From assembly GCA_033439265.1 (NCBI GenBank), contig JAVTVX010000019.1, positions 8,315,501-8,379,500 of the forward strand: a stretch of DNA of 64,000 bases, given 5' to 3'. This document shows positions 61,986 through 64,000 of this stretch, one piece after another. This DNA comes from Dillenia suffruticosa. Taxonomy: Eukaryota; Streptophyta; Magnoliopsida; Dilleniales; Dilleniaceae. Numbering within the stretch: the stretch's first letter is position 1; each line of letters opens with the position of its first letter. A program made the position numbers and the translations under genes. The notes under the pieces are model-generated. The model saw only the letters and a program-made list of their open reading frames with translations, was not told the origin of the DNA and ran no database searches.

Positions 61986-63520
61986 TACCTCGATTCTATT
62001 GCTGCCATGGTCTTATCCCTAACCGTGTAAATCCAAAATTAATTTCTCATGAAAAGATGAACAAAAAATAGACAACCTATCTCCTTTCACGAGAAACCCA
62101 TCCATCACATGGAAGTCACCACATGGCTTACCATCTACACAATTATCCACAAAACCCTGAAATCTGGATAATCAGTACACAATTCATTGAAATTTCTGAA
62201 ACCCAAGATCTCAAACCAAAGTGTGATTAACAAATTGACCCCTTACTTAAAGCATCTGCAAGCTGTTTCTGAACTCCTCATTTCTCGCTTAAGCTAAAAT
62301 TGAAGTTTTGAAAGAATGTTGTCAACCTCGCTTATAAATTAATTTTAATACTACTTAGTTTGTTAAATTACTTTAGAGCTTTTATGATCAGTGTACAACA
62401 TAAAGTATCGATATGTCAAGTAATGCTCTCATACTTTCAAATATCTGACAACTGCATAGAACTTCTTGTCATTTGCGGAGCACTAAGCCTTGACTTATTC
62501 AACTTCTTGCTAAAAAAGGCAATGAACCTCTTTTCTTGTGACAATACCTCTCCAATACCAACTCTACTAATATCATATTCGAACTTAAATACATTCCCAA
62601 AATTTGGCAAAATTAACGAAACTATTATAAAGTTTCTCCTTAATCAAAACAAAACTTCTTTATTTATCCTTTCACCAAAAATTTTCCTTTTTTCAAATAT
62701 CAATCATAAGAGTGGTATGACCACTAAGTATTATTCATAAGCCAAATGAAAGTCCTCGGAGAATTTGACAAACTGAACAACATCACCAACCACTTGTAGA
62801 GCCCAACTTTGGCACTTAATGCACTCTTTTCGTTCATCCATGGCCTTATCTGAATCTGATAATGACCACTCCTCAAGTCTAGCTTAGAGAAAACCTTGAA
62901 CCCATTGTGCTAATCATGCATGCCTTCAAACATAGGAATAAAGAGCTTGTAAACGATAGTGATCTTATTAATAACCTTGTGTCAACACACACTCCAACTT
63001 CTATCCTTCTTTAAAGTCAACAACTTTGGCACATCATAAGAACTTTAGATCTTCCTTACATCAGGTAGCCCTCTACCTTTGTCCTCAAAATCTTTGCCTC
63101 CTTAGAACTTTATCAAGTAGTGTGGTAGATTAGGAAGTTTGACACAGGATAAAATCAATATGATACTAAATATCCCTTATAGGAAGTTAGTTGGTGGATC
63201 ATCAGGCATGACCTCTTTAAATTTCTCCAACAGAGGCTTCACGAAGTCCAATACCTTAATCTCTACTTCTTTGTCTTCAGTCATGACTTTACTATAATTA
63301 CAAGAACCTCTATAACGTCTTTCATGACAACCTCCATTTTTGTTACAAATTGAACACTAATGAAAATTTCCCTTTTGCCAAATTTCTACTCTTTTTGTGC
63401 CTTAATCCCTTCAATTGGTCCCAATGTATACCTCTCCTTATGTTTCACAAACTAATAAATGTTCTTTGATGGAGGTGGATTTGACTCAACACATTCATGA
63501 TCTACTGACTTGAGTATGGA
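61986..63520 (-). mobile_element. Ty3/Gypsy chromovirus-like element G3, right part (RT, RNase H, zinc region)
   Basis: Minus strand, right to left: sequence before and in reverse transcriptase (62760-63100, with GFKVFSKLDLRSGHYQIQIR), RNase H (about 62340-62560, with FIAFFSKKLNKSRLSA), then a linker with DGFLVKGDRLSIF near 62110. The frame is broken many times. It stops just before the region that should lead to the integrase core found at 54.6 kb, so C2 splits this element. Confidence 0.75.
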
Positions 63521-63544
63521 ATCGAGTGACGAAGAGTCTTTGAA

Positions 63545-64000
63545 ATCTTCTATAGTGATGAAACCTGCAAATACTGCCAGAGGATATTTCAGTGGGGAAG
63601 GCTCCAACGTTCATGTCAGAAATAGTGGTTTTAAAGAGTTAGAAATAGATTGAGCAGAGCTGCGAGAGAAAGCCCTATCTTTCCTTTGTATGGGAAGCTT
63701 ATATATATAATATGTGTGCATAGTAAGTCCAATATGTACTTAGGGTTGTAGAAACCCTAGATTGTTGGGAATCTTCCAATATTGTAGAGATTGTAGTCAA
63801 AGATTTCTAAGAAAATCATAATTCTATCGAGTAAGGAAAGTTCAAGTTATTGCAGAGAATCCTTGCCTTACGGGAGTGATTGCCGAGGTCAATTTCCTTA
63901 CTGAGAGAGATTTTCACGAGAACAGGAAATATTCATATCTGATTAAGGAATTTTAAATTTATCAGAGGTTTACTTCCCCAATAGATGGTTTCAAGTCGTG
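63545..64000. repeat. TAT-type LTR fragment at the right edge
   Basis: gatgaaacctgcaaatactg, then ggctccaacgttcatgtcag and a TATA-rich stretch near 63700, in the same order as in the LTRs of G1 and G2. More diverged than those, and continues beyond the window. Confidence 0.5.

Overview
The window is nuclear DNA from a flowering plant, most likely a eudicot. The evidence is GT-AG introns in AT-rich sequence, typical plant gene families (a plant Ubc13-type E2, a TTL-type TPR protein, a DUF538 protein, an FHY-like HAD/riboflavin-kinase protein) and a heavy load of Copia and Ty3/Gypsy retrotransposons. The species cannot be named from the sequence alone. Exons were assembled by hand by following reading phase across GT-AG junctions; none has been checked against transcripts.

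Region by region. (1) 50-5815, plus strand: a ten-exon gene of 365 codons, with an N-terminal HAD phosphatase whose motifs are intact and a C-terminal riboflavin-kinase-like domain lacking the usual nucleotide-binding motif. Its second intron carries a degenerate array of about 120-bp units. (2) 6911-16652, plus strand: an eight-exon, 153-aa Ubc13-type ubiquitin-conjugating enzyme. Introns 3 and 4 are about 4.3 and 4.1 kb. Intron 4 holds a 5'-truncated RTE-type LINE with a perfect 17-bp target-site duplication and a 238-bp tandem duplication. (3) 17341-18029, minus strand: a decayed gene with a premature stop at an exon boundary and several frame breaks. (4) 18.2-33.3 kb: transposon-derived DNA. 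It includes a Copia gag remnant, an hAT-like MITE with a near-perfect 8-bp duplication, a CACTA-like end with subterminal repeats, a decayed minus-strand Copia element (C1) and a gene-poor spacer. (5) 33.3-38.9 kb: a Ty3/Gypsy element of the TAT type (G1), truncated at its 5' side. (6) 40624-41034, plus strand: an intact single-exon DUF538 gene. (7) about 42578-46145, minus strand: a TTL-type gene whose TPR exons are intact but whose thioredoxin-like exons carry frame breaks. (8) 47.3-64 kb: a gag-less TAT element with both LTRs (G2), a chromovirus-like Gypsy element (G3) split by a second Copia element (C2), and another TAT-type LTR running off the right edge.

The four genes show no shared pathway; this is ordinary eukaryotic gene order, not an operon. 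No new system such as a defence island or biosynthetic cluster was found. The most interesting signals are the three genes losing or lacking domains (the kinase half of gene 1, the thioredoxin end of the TTL gene, the pseudogene at 17.3-18.0 kb) and the transposon structures that can be read directly from their duplications.
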